A DNA stretch of 46,174 nt, from assembly GCA_017744935.1 (NCBI GenBank), contig JAGIAI010000040.1, positions 1 to 46,174 of the forward strand. Reading direction: 5' to 3'. The stretch comes from Variovorax sp. (GTDB lineage Bacteria; Pseudomonadota; Gammaproteobacteria; Burkholderiales; Burkholderiaceae_C). Shown here in pieces: positions 23,077 through 31,467 of the stretch. Made by a program: the position numbers and the translations under genes. Position 1 is the stretch's first letter. Each line of letters opens with the position of its first letter. The notes under the pieces are model-generated. The model was not told where the DNA came from. It did not search any database and worked only from the letters and a program-made list of their open reading frames with translations.

Positions 23077-23985
23077 ATGAAGCAGGTGCTGATCACCGGC
23101 GGCGGTGGCTTTCTCGCGGCGTGGATCGCACGACGACTGGCGGCGCGCGGGTTGCGATCGAGGCTGTTCGATGTTCCGGGCGCTCCGCGCACCGCGCACG
23201 GCATCGTTGAGCCGCGGCATTCGTCGCTGCTCGAATGGCGGGAAGGCGACATCCGCAATGCCGACGATGTACTCGCCGCGCTGGATGGCTGCGACGGGGT
23301 CATCCACCTCGCGGGCGTACTCACGCCGGCCTGCAGCGCGGACCCTGTGCGCGGCGCGGAGATCAATCTGATCGGCTCGCTTCACGTGTTCGACGCCGCA
23401 CGCGCGCGAGGCCTCTCGAAGGTCGTCTACGCCAGTTCGGTCGGCGTGTACGGGCCCGCGCATTCACGCCATCCGGAGCCGGCGACGCACTACGGCGCGT
23501 TCAAGCTCGCGGTCGAAGGCGCGGCGCGCGCCTACTGGAACGAGCATCGCATCGCCAGCGTTGGGTTCAGGCCCTTCGTTGTCTACGGCCCCGGCCGCGA
23601 GACCGGCGTCAGCGCGGGGCCGAGCGTTGCATGCCAGGCGGCCGTGCGCGGCACTCCCTACACGATCGGCTTCACGGGCTCGTGCGGGCTGGTCTACGTC
23701 GACGACGTCGCGCAGGCTTTCGAGAACGCGCTCTTCTCACCCGCGGAAGGCGCGAAGATCTTCAATCTCGTGGGACAGATGCACTCGATCGAGGAAGTGA
23801 TCGCCGAGATCCGGCGACAGGTGCCGGGTGCCGATCTGCGCGCCGAAGGCCCGCCGCTGACGATCGCCGCCGACGTCGCCGAGGAAGGCCTCGACGCGTT
23901 GCTCCCGGCACGCGGACGAAGCACGCTCGCCGAGGGGATCGCGGCGACTCTTTCCCACTACCGTTCGCTCCAGGTTTCTGCATGA
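23077..23985 (+). CDS. NAD-dependent epimerase/dehydratase-family protein (extended SDR)
   Basis: 302 residues: glycine-rich TGGGGFLA (7-14) for NAD, the catalytic YASSVGVYG region, Y-G-A-F-K as the Y-x3-K pair, RPFVVYGPGRETG and YVDDVAQAF in the substrate domain. Close in layout to nucleotide-sugar epimerases, but in catabolic operons such proteins often oxidise or dehydrate small hydroxy acids or lactones. It starts 13 bp after the binding protein and overlaps the next gene by ATGA. The function here is unknown. Confidence 0.88.
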   Translation: MKQVLITGGGGFLAAWIARRLAARGLRSRLFDVPGAPRTAHGIVEPRHSSLLEWREGDIRNADDVLAALDGCDGVIHLAGVLTPACSADPVRGAEINLIGSLHVFDAARARGLSKVVYASSVGVYGPAHSRHPEPATHYGAFKLAVEGAARAYWNEHRIASVGFRPFVVYGPGRETGVSAGPSVACQAAVRGTPYTIGFTGSCGLVYVDDVAQAFENALFSPAEGAKIFNLVGQMHSIEEVIAEIRRQVPGADLRAEGPPLTIAADVAEEGLDALLPARGRSTLAEGIAATLSHYRSLQVSA

Positions 23986-24806
23986 CCACATCGACCGCAA
24001 GCAAGCGACACGCGCTCGTCACGGGCGCACCCGGCGGCATCGGCCGCGGCATCTGCTTCGCGCTGATCGAGCAGGCGAGGCGCGACGGCGCAGCGATTCA
24101 CATCACCGCGGCGGCGTCACGGCCGGGTGAACGCCTCGACAGACTCGCGGATGAGCTGCGGTCCGCCGGTGCCACCGCCACCGGTGTCGCTGGCGATCTC
24201 ACCGATCCTGCACGCTGCGCGGACATCGTGGGACAGGCCATCGATCGCGGCGGCGATCTCACGGCGCTGGTGTGCAATGCGGGCGCATCGGGGCCAGGAC
24301 GCCTCGCCGACCTGCCCGCCGCCCAGTGGGACCGCACCTTCAATCTCAACGTGCGCGCGGTGTGGCTGCTCGCGCAATCGGCACGCCCTTCCCTCGCGCG
24401 CACAGGCGGGTCGATCACGGCGATTGCCTCCATGTCGGCGCACCTGCCGCATCCGGGGTACGGTGCCTACGCGCCGGCCAAGGCGGCGCTGGTGATGCTC
24501 TGCCGCCAACTCGCGCAGGAATGGGCACATGAAGGCATTCGCGTGAACAGCGTGAGCCCCGGCATGATTCGCACCCCGCTGACCGAGGCCGCCTATGAAG
24601 ACGAGGAAACGCATCGCGGCCGTCGCGCGCTCGTCCCGCTCGGACGAATCGGAACCGTCGCGGACATCGGTGCCACGGTGGCTTTTCTCGCAAGCGCGGG
24701 AGCGTCCTACATCACCGGCCAGAGTGTCATGGTGGACGGTGGAATTTCCGATCACATGCTCAGCTTGATTCCGGGGAGACCGGGGAAGCCGGCGATCGCG
24801 GACTAG
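23982..24806 (+). CDS. Short-chain dehydrogenase/reductase (classical SDR)
   Basis: 274 residues starting in the ATGA overlap with the epimerase gene. TGAPGGIG (14-21), serine in AIASMSA, Y163-x3-K167 and SYITGQSVMVDGG are present. The usual NNAG reads C-N-A-G (98-101), replacing the first asparagine. After beta2 there is no acidic residue but TAAASRPGE, favouring NADP(H). Its C-terminal GGISDHMLSLIPGRPG recalls the tail of the SDR at 3759, so the two may act on related compounds. It is the last gene of the transporter operon. Confidence 0.9.
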   Translation: MTTSTASKRHALVTGAPGGIGRGICFALIEQARRDGAAIHITAAASRPGERLDRLADELRSAGATATGVAGDLTDPARCADIVGQAIDRGGDLTALVCNAGASGPGRLADLPAAQWDRTFNLNVRAVWLLAQSARPSLARTGGSITAIASMSAHLPHPGYGAYAPAKAALVMLCRQLAQEWAHEGIRVNSVSPGMIRTPLTEAAYEDEETHRGRRALVPLGRIGTVADIGATVAFLASAGASYITGQSVMVDGGISDHMLSLIPGRPGKPAIAD

Positions 24807-24870
24807 CGGGTGCCAATCCGACCATGCGGCGCCCGTCGCAGGCGCGCGCATGAAATGAAGCTATGACCTT

Positions 24871-24889
24871 GCGTCAGGGCTTCTGACGC
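24871..24889 (-). terminator. Inverted repeat at the end of the secreted hypothetical gene
   Basis: GCGTCAG / CTGACGC, a perfect 7-bp stem with a 5-base loop, spanning the stop codon of the minus-strand gene at 24874. It may end transcription from that side between two convergent genes. No T run follows, so the call is weak. Confidence 0.3.
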
Positions 24890-25230
24890 TCGGGCGCGTC
24901 GGTGTTGCCGCCGCGCGAAAGCTCGCCGGCCTGGTTGGCCTGCTTGTTCGCCGCGCGGCGCTTGGCGTTCGCGGACTTGCGGTCGGAGCGCGAAACCTTG
25001 GGCGCCGTCGTGGGCTGGGCCTGGCCCTCGCCGATCTGCGGACCGCGTGCGGCAGCGGCGCCTGCATCCTTGCGCTCGCCACGTGCCTCGGACCGCTCGG
25101 CCGGCGTGGTCGGCGCGACCGGACGCGCCTTGCCTTGCGAAGGATCGACCTCGCCGCTCGATTGCGCAAACGCAGTGGTCGCGATCATCGGGATCAGGGC
25201 AAGACCGGCAGTCAGAAGAATTTTTCGCAT
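24874..25230 (-). CDS. Secreted disordered hypothetical protein
   Basis: 118 residues from the ATG at 25230. A good signal peptide (MRKILLTAGLALIPMIATTAFA) leads to a low-complexity, charged, Ala/Arg/Gly-rich mature part without predicted fold; KVSRSDRKSANAKRRAANKQANQ is strongly basic. No family recognised. Similar small periplasmic proteins are common in Comamonadaceae, with unknown roles. It is convergent with the SDR at 23982. Confidence 0.75.
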   Translation of the reverse strand: MRKILLTAGLALIPMIATTAFAQSSGEVDPSQGKARPVAPTTPAERSEARGERKDAGAAAARGPQIGEGQAQPTTAPKVSRSDRKSANAKRRAANKQANQAGELSRGGNTDAPERQKP

Positions 25231-25353
25231 GGGGACCTTTTTCGAAGTTGAGAGTGGCCCACGACGTGGGCGCGTGCATCTTGCCAAGAGTCCCCAACCA
25301 TGTCCACATCGGGTGTTGCGCCCCGCCATCGGCGTGGACATCGGGCAACCGGG

Positions 25354-26196
25354 TCAACCCATCAGTACCGGATTGCGCCGGCTTTCGTCGATCCGCCGCT
25401 GCCGGTTGGCTTCCCTGCACTCGGCATGCTGCGCAGCCCTTGGCTGCGCGCAGCTCTTGTTCACGCACACGGCGCGGGCAATGAACGAGTAGCCACTGCA
25501 CGCGGCGACAGGGCTGCCCTGCTGACGAAGGACCTGATGCGAAGGAACGGGCCGCGGCCGCACTGGCGTCGTCTTCGGGACATCGCGCTCCGCGCCGATT
25601 TCCGCGAGGTTCGCGCCTTCGACGGCGGCGGGTGTCTCCGTACCCACGTCTTTTTCCACATGAGCGCGCGCTTCGGGCTTTGCCTGTGCGTGGCGCACGT
25701 GTTCGTCCTGCGGCATGGGCGGCAGTAACGCCTGGGCCTTCGCGTTCGGGACGGTCAGCACCGACTCGATACTCGAGCGGTCGGGCAACCCGACCGGGCG
25801 GGCATCGCTCATGCGCAGTTTGTTCCATGCAAAGAAGGCGAGGAACATCACGATCGGCGGAACCAGCACAAGCAGAAGCATGCTGCGCAGTGCGGGCATA
25901 TCCGAGAACTCGGGTCTGTCGAAGGACTTGCCGTCCGTTGCCACGCCCTCGCCGGGCTGTCCATCAACCTCCTCGTCTGCATCCAGTTGCTCGCCCTCGT
26001 CTCCTGAAAGGAGCGAGCCACCGCAAGCCCGGCAGCGCGTGGCCCCTCTGCGATTGAGGGTCTGGCAGAAACCACAGGTGGCGAAGACGGCGTCCTTCGG
26101 GTGCAGCATGATCTCCACCAGATCGCCGAGCTGCGCATAGGCGACGGATGGGGCCGCCGTTGGCCAGATGGAATTCGCGGAGGTAACGAGTTGCAT
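25354..26196 (-). CDS. Hypothetical membrane protein with N-terminal zinc ribbon
   Basis: 280 residues from the ATG at 26196, preferred over one 5 codons upstream because AAGGAGC lies between them. A zinc-ribbon pattern C-x2-C...C-x2-C (CGFCQTLNRRGATRCRACGG) lies at about 40-60, then an acidic linker, one membrane helix (about 105-125) and a long Pro/Ala-rich region, ending in a compact cysteine-containing tail (CSGYSFIARAVCVNKSC) that may form disulfides. The topology is probably zinc ribbon in the cytoplasm with the tail outside. No function can be named. Confidence 0.7.
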   Translation of the reverse strand: MQLVTSANSIWPTAAPSVAYAQLGDLVEIMLHPKDAVFATCGFCQTLNRRGATRCRACGGSLLSGDEGEQLDADEEVDGQPGEGVATDGKSFDRPEFSDMPALRSMLLLVLVPPIVMFLAFFAWNKLRMSDARPVGLPDRSSIESVLTVPNAKAQALLPPMPQDEHVRHAQAKPEARAHVEKDVGTETPAAVEGANLAEIGAERDVPKTTPVRPRPVPSHQVLRQQGSPVAACSGYSFIARAVCVNKSCAQPRAAQHAECREANRQRRIDESRRNPVLMG

Positions 26197-26384
26197 GCTG
26201 GGCTCCTTCATGCGTTGCGCCTCAAGTCCGACTCGCGCCAGCCGCGACCGATGAAAGCCACGCGCGTGTCAAAGCAACTTTTGTCGACGCAAGGAGGTAG
26301 CGTGCTTGTAAGACGGCGCCTGTACTTGCAGCGCCAAAACACTGAAGCGACGATCGCTACGAACAGTCACCTGAGTGTCGAAAT

Positions 26385-26404
26385 GCATCGGCCGAATCCG
26401 ATGC
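26385..26404 (-). terminator. Hairpin downstream of the 26456-27001 gene
   Basis: Perfect 7-bp arms GCATCGG / CCGATGC around a 6-base loop. On the minus strand it is followed by ATTTCG, about 50 bp after the stop of the hypothetical gene. A plausible intrinsic terminator with a short T tract. Confidence 0.45.
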
Positions 26405-26455
26405 GGGCCAACAGGACCGGTGCGCTGTCGGCCCCGTCATATCAACGCACTGGAG

Positions 26456-27001
26456 TCAGCGGGCCTTCAGCACCGTGAAGTCGAGATAGGCCGTCGGCGC
26501 AAAGCTCTCGCCCGTTTCTTCGGGCTTCTCGGCGTGCGCCTCGGGCACCGAGGGAACGAATTCCATGAAGTCGGTGGCCGGGAAGGTGGCGTCGTGGCGC
26601 GACGCTGCGCGCTGCTGCGCCTGCCGCTCGCGGGACTTCTCGCGCAGGCGAGCCAGATCGGCGCGCACTTCGGCGAGCGTTCGCATGGGCTTTTCATCGA
26701 GGGCTTGCGCCTTCACCGCGGTTGCGACCACGGGCTCATCGACAACTGACGCCACCTGCTGCGGAATCAGAACTGGCGCAGGCTTCTCGGCCTGCTCGAC
26801 CTTGGGCGGAGCGACCACCGCCGGTGCCATGGTCTTTGCCTCGACGTCAGGCGATGCAAGCCTTTGAGCTTCCACCGGCCGAGCGGGACGCACCGCTCGA
26901 CGCGGAGCCGGCGCGGGCTTTGCGAACACGGGCCTCGTGAGAAAGGCCACGAGTTCCTTGTAAAGGCGGTGGAACGTTCCGAGAGACTGGCTTGCTTCCA
27001 T
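26456..27001 (-). CDS. Hypothetical protein, Pro/Ala-rich with C-terminal charged helix
   Basis: 181 residues from the ATG at 27001; an upstream in-frame Met at 27148 would add 49 unlikely residues. The N-terminal helix (GTFHRLYKELVAFLTRP) is followed by a Pro/Ala/Val-rich linker and a predicted coiled segment, EKPMRTLAEVRADLARLREKSRERQAQQR. No signal peptide or known domain. Codon use agrees with a real gene. Divergent to the response regulator gene. Confidence 0.65.
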   Translation of the reverse strand: MEASQSLGTFHRLYKELVAFLTRPVFAKPAPAPRRAVRPARPVEAQRLASPDVEAKTMAPAVVAPPKVEQAEKPAPVLIPQQVASVVDEPVVATAVKAQALDEKPMRTLAEVRADLARLREKSRERQAQQRAASRHDATFPATDFMEFVPSVPEAHAEKPEETGESFAPTAYLDFTVLKAR

Positions 27002-27302
27002 GATGGCGTGCGGTCTGGAGTTTCGGGCGATTGTCCTGTTACACGGACTGAATGCAAACGAGTTACAGCGCGTCGCACAGGTCGATCCGCGCAAAAATGC
27101 ACGGACCTTCAAGGCCGATTCCCATTGCAGTGAGACATTAGTTTTCATTTCGGAAAACCGTCTGCAAGGGTCCGTTCCATCTTCGTGAAATACGTCGCAA
27201 GGACACTACACGCTGTCTCGAACGGTATGGCCAATGCCGATCCGACCGTGCGAGTATCGAAATCCGAAACGAAATTTCCCGCGACAGGCCAAGCAATTTC
27301 CA
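27002..27302. other. 301-bp divergent intergenic region
   Basis: No gene is seen. It is less GC-rich than its surroundings and holds promoters for the hypothetical gene (left) and the response regulator (right). Visible elements: GTTACA repeated at 27038 and 27062 (24 bp apart), and an inverted repeat GTTTTC / GAAAAC with 6-base loop at 27141-27158. Near the regulator start there are three CGAAA repeats (27257-27275 approximately). No strong ribosome site precedes the regulator ATG. I cannot assign a protein to these sites. Confidence 0.4.
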
Positions 27303-27926
27303 ATGAGCATTTACGTCATCGATGACCACCCCCTGATGCGCGACGCCGTCTCGATGGTGCTGCGGCGCGTGCGTCCCGCCGCCAACATCGTCGAGCTCGA
27401 CCGCCTCTCGAGGCTTTCGAGCGCCATCGGCAAGCACGGCGCGCCCACGCTTTTCTGTCTGGACCTGAATCTTCCCGATGCCAGCGGCTGCTCGGGCGTC
27501 GTATCGCTGCGAGAAGAGTTTTCGGATGTTCCGCTCGCGGTCTACTCCGCTTCGCCCGCCGAAGACATGGAACAGCTCTGCCTCGCGAGCGGCGCCGACG
27601 TCTACATCGACAAGGCCACCGGCTCGTCGAGGCTCGCCGACTCGCTGCGCGCCCTGCTCTCGGAAGACACCGACGCCGACAGCGACGGTGATGAAGCCGA
27701 CACTCCGGCAGGCGCAGCAGCCGGCAAGTTGACCAAACGGCAGGTGCAGCTCGTCGAGTGCATCGCCCGCGGATACGGCAATCGCGAAATTGCCGAGCAC
27801 CTTCAGGTAAGCGAACACACGATCAAGGTCCACATGTACCGTCTGTTCAAGCGCATCGGCGTCACGAGCCGTACGCAGGCGCTGCACTACGCGCGGACCA
27901 ACGGCCTGCTTCCTTCCAAGCACTGA
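27303..27926 (+). CDS. NarL/FixJ-family response regulator
   Basis: 207 residues. Receiver domain 1-120: acidic pair D7-D8, phospho-acceptor D54 (FCLDLNLPD), conserved T/S in AVYSAS and K104 (YIDKATG). After an acidic linker comes a LuxR-type HTH (about 142-200): LTKRQVQLVECIARGYGNREIAEHLQVSEHTIKVHMYRLFKRIGV. No sensor kinase gene is adjacent, so it is an orphan in this window. It is convergent with the NlpD-like gene, with stops 21 bp apart. Confidence 0.93.
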   Translation: MSIYVIDDHPLMRDAVSMVLRRVRPAANIVELDRLSRLSSAIGKHGAPTLFCLDLNLPDASGCSGVVSLREEFSDVPLAVYSASPAEDMEQLCLASGADVYIDKATGSSRLADSLRALLSEDTDADSDGDEADTPAGAAAGKLTKRQVQLVECIARGYGNREIAEHLQVSEHTIKVHMYRLFKRIGVTSRTQALHYARTNGLLPSKH

Positions 27927-27947
27927 GCGCCGAGGCGCCAGGCGGTT

Positions 27948-28697
27948 TCAAGGCGCCGGCGGCTGCGCCTTGAGATAGGGCATCGGGTCGACCGCATTGC
28001 CCTTTCGCCGAAGCTCGAAGTGAAGCTGGGTCGAGCTCGAATCGGTACTGCCCATCTCCGCGATCTGCTGACCCGCCTTCACCTGCTCGTTCTCGCGCAC
28101 CAGGATCTTGCGGTTGTGCGCGTAGGCTGTGATGAACTCGTCGTTGTGCTTCACCATCACGAGGTTGCCGTAGCCGCGCAGCTTCGAGCCCACGTACACC
28201 ACGCGCCCGCTGGCTGCCGCCATGACCGGGTCACCCGGCTTGCCGCCAATGTTGATGCCCTTGTTGGTGCCCCCATTGAAGCGACTGACGACTTGCCCGG
28301 AAGCTGGCCAGAGAAAAGTCCCCGCCGCCGCGCCTGGCGACGGCGACGCTGCGACCCTCGGCGCCTTCGAACTGCGGGATTTCTTGCTCGCGGCGGCCGA
28401 ACGGGTCGAGCCGCTCTTGCGTTTCGGATCGGCCTGCTTCGCACGGGCCTTCTGCGTCTCGGTGGCGGCCGACGCGTCGGACTTCGCGGTCGCAGAGTCC
28501 GCGCGCGAGACTTTCGGCGATGAAGAAGCACGCGAAGGCTGAGTCTCCTTCGACGATGTGCCGCACGCCACGACCAACGTGCACATCAACACACCAAGGG
28601 CGCAACGAAGACCTGAAACGATGCTTGGACTTTGGGGAATGTTTGCGAACTGACCCGTGCGGGTCGATGGCCGGACGGCCCGATCTCTCTCTTGCAT
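27948..28697 (-). CDS. NlpD-like lipoprotein with degenerate LytM (M23) domain
   Basis: 249 residues. A lipobox (TLVVAC, Cys45) after a hydrophobic stretch marks a lipoprotein; the n-region is unusually long if the ATG at 28697 is right. A Ser/Ala/Lys-rich linker leads to a LytM domain (about 126-240). The H-x-x-x-D metal motif reads N-K-G-I-N, so two zinc ligands are lost, while AYAH and HFELR remain. This matches non-enzymatic NlpD/EnvC-type activators of amidases in cell separation rather than a working endopeptidase. It lacks an obvious LysM domain, unlike classical NlpD. Confidence 0.82.
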   Translation of the reverse strand: MQERDRAVRPSTRTGQFANIPQSPSIVSGLRCALGVLMCTLVVACGTSSKETQPSRASSSPKVSRADSATAKSDASAATETQKARAKQADPKRKSGSTRSAAASKKSRSSKAPRVAASPSPGAAAGTFLWPASGQVVSRFNGGTNKGINIGGKPGDPVMAAASGRVVYVGSKLRGYGNLVMVKHNDEFITAYAHNRKILVRENEQVKAGQQIAEMGSTDSSSTQLHFELRRKGNAVDPMPYLKAQPPAP

Positions 28698-28743
28698 GTC
28701 GCGCTAATGTAGCGGCCCTCGGCGTCCGATCGCCGAGCCCGCA

Positions 28744-28947
28744 TCAGCGAATCGTCGAGAGCCGACCGAAGGCCGTGCCGCATCCCATGGTGCTGGAGCA
28801 TTCCCTGACCAATTCGGCCGAGCGCGTGACCTGGTCGTTCATGCGGTCGTTGATGGTCTTCTCTCCGCGAAGGCGCGGCGCCAGTGCGAACCACACGGCA
28901 CCGATCGCGCCCACGGCCGCCATGACATAGATCCAGAACGAGTCCAT
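28744..28947 (-). CDS. Small hypothetical membrane protein
   Basis: 67 residues with one membrane helix near the N-terminus (FWIYVMAAVGAIGAVWFALAP), then a basic/polar tail with two cysteines (LVRECSSTMGCGTAFG). AAGGGG precedes the ATG. No family recognised; the reading frame has the codon bias of its surroundings. Confidence 0.6.
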   Translation of the reverse strand: MDSFWIYVMAAVGAIGAVWFALAPRLRGEKTINDRMNDQVTRSAELVRECSSTMGCGTAFGRLSTIR

Positions 28948-29051
28948 CTGAAAACCCCTTGTTGAGTTGGCAGGCAGTCTGCCTGCTCATCCGGGGATTT
29001 GCCTATACGCCGTTCGGACCGCCTTGTGCAGAAGCGCACGGTCGGTACGGG

Positions 29052-29798
29052 TCAGATTTCACGATTCGTATCAGTCGCTGCCTTCGAGGCCTTTGCCGCC
29101 GATTCCGCGCGGACCCAATAGAACTCCTTGCGGGTGCTCGCCGCGCCCACGCGCGGAGTCCGACGCGACGCATCCGAAGGCGTGGAGCGAATCACCCCTG
29201 CTGCCTCGCAATACAGCGGCAGACCCCACGGCGTACGGCGATGCGCTTCAAGCAACTGGCGCAGCGGAATGCGGATGCTCTCGATCGAACGCGAGGACGA
29301 ACGGACCTTTACGAATTCGCGCGTCACGATCAGCTTGCTCGCTGACTGGAACTCGTCGAAGCCCCTCTCGCCGCGCGTCTTCCATATGGCCTCGACAGCG
29401 GGCGCCATCATGACCGAATCGGGCGTCGGGTAGCCACGAAGATGCGCGCTATCAGCGGCAGCGAGGCACGCCAGCAGATGCGGCGTGAGTTCGATGGTGA
29501 CCAGTCCGGGCCCCGTCGACCCGTGCGCTGAGACTTCGATGACCGCCTTGCGCGCGGCGCCGCGCGCCCGCTCGGCTCGCATGGCGCGCGCCCTGCGCCG
29601 CCGCGCCCTGACATGCGCGAAAGCCGCGAGCCCAGCCACCGGCGTGGCGACGACAACGAACTTGATGGCGAAGAGTTCGTTTCCTGAAAGGATCACCAAG
29701 AGGCCCCCGGGCAGTCGAAGCGGTAGGCCGCAGAAGAAGAGTCGGGCATCGGGAAGTGGGGCGTTCGCAAGTCGTACATGCGGCTCGCAGCCGCGCAC
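29052..29798 (-). CDS. Hypothetical protein with N-terminal membrane helix (start uncertain)
   Basis: Up to 248 residues. A hydrophobic segment (LFAIKFVVVATPVAGLAAFAHV) is followed by an Arg-rich stretch and a cytoplasmic-looking domain with TIELTPHLLACLAAADSAHLRGYP and a basic tail. The ATG at 29798 gives a poor N-terminus; a TTG or GTG start near 29700 is just as likely. The family is not recognised. The conserved-looking middle block suggests a real protein, but function is unknown. Confidence 0.55.
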   Translation of the reverse strand: MRGCEPHVRLANAPLPDARLFFCGLPLRLPGGLLVILSGNELFAIKFVVVATPVAGLAAFAHVRARRRRARAMRAERARGAARKAVIEVSAHGSTGPGLVTIELTPHLLACLAAADSAHLRGYPTPDSVMMAPAVEAIWKTRGERGFDEFQSASKLIVTREFVKVRSSSRSIESIRIPLRQLLEAHRRTPWGLPLYCEAAGVIRSTPSDASRRTPRVGAASTRKEFYWVRAESAAKASKAATDTNREI

Positions 29799-29850
29799 GC
29801 ATATTACCTGTGAACAGATGTTTCACGGGCGCGACAAACACGGATGCGCG

Positions 29851-30087
29851 TCAGCTGCCGGTGACCCAGCGTTTCCACCAGGGGCGCGGTGGCTCCGGCG
29901 GCTTTATCGCGAGCTGCTGCAGTTGGCTGGTTCTCTGCCGCCTGCGCAACTCGACCTCCAGTGCATGCGCCACGCCGTAGGCCGACTTGTCACCGCGCGA
30001 GGCACGCGCGCGCCAACCTTGTGCGTAGGCAATCAGTTCCTCTTCATCGAGGCTCGCGAGTTCTTCATGGGAGGGGACGGCGGACAT
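29851..30087 (-). CDS. Small hypothetical protein
   Basis: 78 residues from the ATG at 30087 (a TTG 7 codons upstream is possible). Acidic helix SHEELASLDEEELIAYAQGWRARA, then AYGVAHALEVELRRRQR and a basic Trp-containing end, PRPWWKRWVTGS. Soluble, no known domain. It may be a small adaptor or regulator; this is a guess from composition only. Confidence 0.6.
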   Translation of the reverse strand: MSAVPSHEELASLDEEELIAYAQGWRARASRGDKSAYGVAHALEVELRRRQRTSQLQQLAIKPPEPPRPWWKRWVTGS

Positions 30088-30244
30088 AGCTCGACCAGTA
30101 GCAGGCAATTTCTCAACAGTTCCCCAGAATCTACACGAGGCAGCGCCGGAAGCTCTCGCCTATGACGAATGCCATACGCAGATCCGGTTCGCGCGCCCGG
30201 TATGCTCCTGCCGCATTCGTCATCGCATTGAACGGAACACCGCC

Positions 30245-31459
30245 TTGCAACACGATCTCCACCTCGACGGCTACGTCAGCTTCACGATCGCGATCCTGCT
30301 GCTCTTCGTCGGCAAGGCGTGCACCCGGCGCTTCGAGTTGTTGCGGCGCTACAGCATTCCGGAAGCGGTCATGGGTGGACTGGTCTGCATCGTCGTCGTC
30401 AGCGCGCTTTACCTGGGCATCGGGCTGAAAGTGGACTTCCAGCTCGGCGTGCGCGATGTCCTGCTGCTGTATTTCTTCGCGGCGATCGGCCTGGGTTCGG
30501 ACGTGCGGACCCTGCGCCAGGGTGGACGCCCGCTCGTAGTGCTGGTGGCCCTCTCCAGCGGCTTCATGGTGATGCAGAACCTCATCGGCATGGCAATGGC
30601 GAGCGCGTTCGGGCTGGACCACCGCGCCGGTCTGCTGACCGGCTCGGTCTCGCTCACCGGCGGCGTGGGCACCACGCTCGCATGGGCGCCCCATTTCGCC
30701 AGCGACCTCGGCATCGCCAATGCAGAGACCCTCGGTCTCGCAAGCAACATGGCCGGGCTGATCGCGGCTTGCGCCATCGGCGGCCCCATCGCGGCCTTCC
30801 TGCTGCGCCGCCACAACCTGAAGTCGTCAGCGGAGGCGGCGCTGCCCGCTGGCGGGCACTACGAGGACGAGGATCGCGCGCGACTCGACTACAACAGCAT
30901 CCTGATGGCCTTGCTCTGGCTCAACGTCGCGCTGATCCTTGGCCGCGGCGTGAGCGACGCGATCGCGCTGACCGGGCTGCGACTGCCGGCATTCGTCGGT
31001 TCCCTCATCGCCGGCATCCTGGTGCGCAACATCACGGCGATGTTCACGCAACAGAAAGGTCAGCTCTGGCACTGGGACCGGATGCGCGCGGGCGTGTCGC
31101 TGATCTCGGACATCTGCCTCGGCGTGTTCCTCACGATGGCGCTCATGGGCCTGCAGCTCTGGCAGATGCACGGGGTCGCCACCTTCGTGCTGACCGCGCT
31201 CACGCTCCAGGTGCTGGCAGCGATCGCGTTCACGGTGCTGGTGGTGTTTCGCTTCATGGGTCGCGACTACGACGCAGCCGTGGTCTGCGCGGGCTTCGGT
31301 GGCATCGCGCTGGGTTCGACCGCCACCGCCATCGCCAACATGAGCGCTGTCACGCGCGAGCACGGCAACGCGCCTCGCGCATTCATCGTGGTGCCGCTGG
31401 TATGCGGCTTCTTCATCGATCTGGTGAACGCCTTGGTGATCGGATTCATGGCCCGTTGA
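30245..31459 (+). CDS. gltS: Sodium/glutamate symporter
   Basis: 404 residues, about eleven membrane segments in the inverted-repeat GltS fold. The re-entrant glycine-rich loops are visible in GSVSLTGGVGTTLAWAPHF and VCAGFGGIALGSTATAIANM, which form the sodium/glutamate site. It takes up glutamate with Na+. The start is TTG at 30245; no ATG is available before residue 43, and the first helix needs the TTG start. Its stop lies 8 bp from the convergent GAF gene. Confidence 0.9.
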   Translation: MQHDLHLDGYVSFTIAILLLFVGKACTRRFELLRRYSIPEAVMGGLVCIVVVSALYLGIGLKVDFQLGVRDVLLLYFFAAIGLGSDVRTLRQGGRPLVVLVALSSGFMVMQNLIGMAMASAFGLDHRAGLLTGSVSLTGGVGTTLAWAPHFASDLGIANAETLGLASNMAGLIAACAIGGPIAAFLLRRHNLKSSAEAALPAGGHYEDEDRARLDYNSILMALLWLNVALILGRGVSDAIALTGLRLPAFVGSLIAGILVRNITAMFTQQKGQLWHWDRMRAGVSLISDICLGVFLTMALMGLQLWQMHGVATFVLTALTLQVLAAIAFTVLVVFRFMGRDYDAAVVCAGFGGIALGSTATAIANMSAVTREHGNAPRAFIVVPLVCGFFIDLVNALVIGFMAR

Positions 31460-31467
31460 GCACCGGG

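Noticed and set aside
21054..23366. 770-codon antisense frame spanning LivF-like, binding-protein and epimerase genes
   Set aside because: It crosses three well-supported genes on the opposite strand and has no domain content.
27930..27960. GGCGCC repeats between the response regulator and NlpD-like genes as a bidirectional terminator
   Set aside because: GGCGCC is self-complementary and common in this genome, and no T tract is present on either side.
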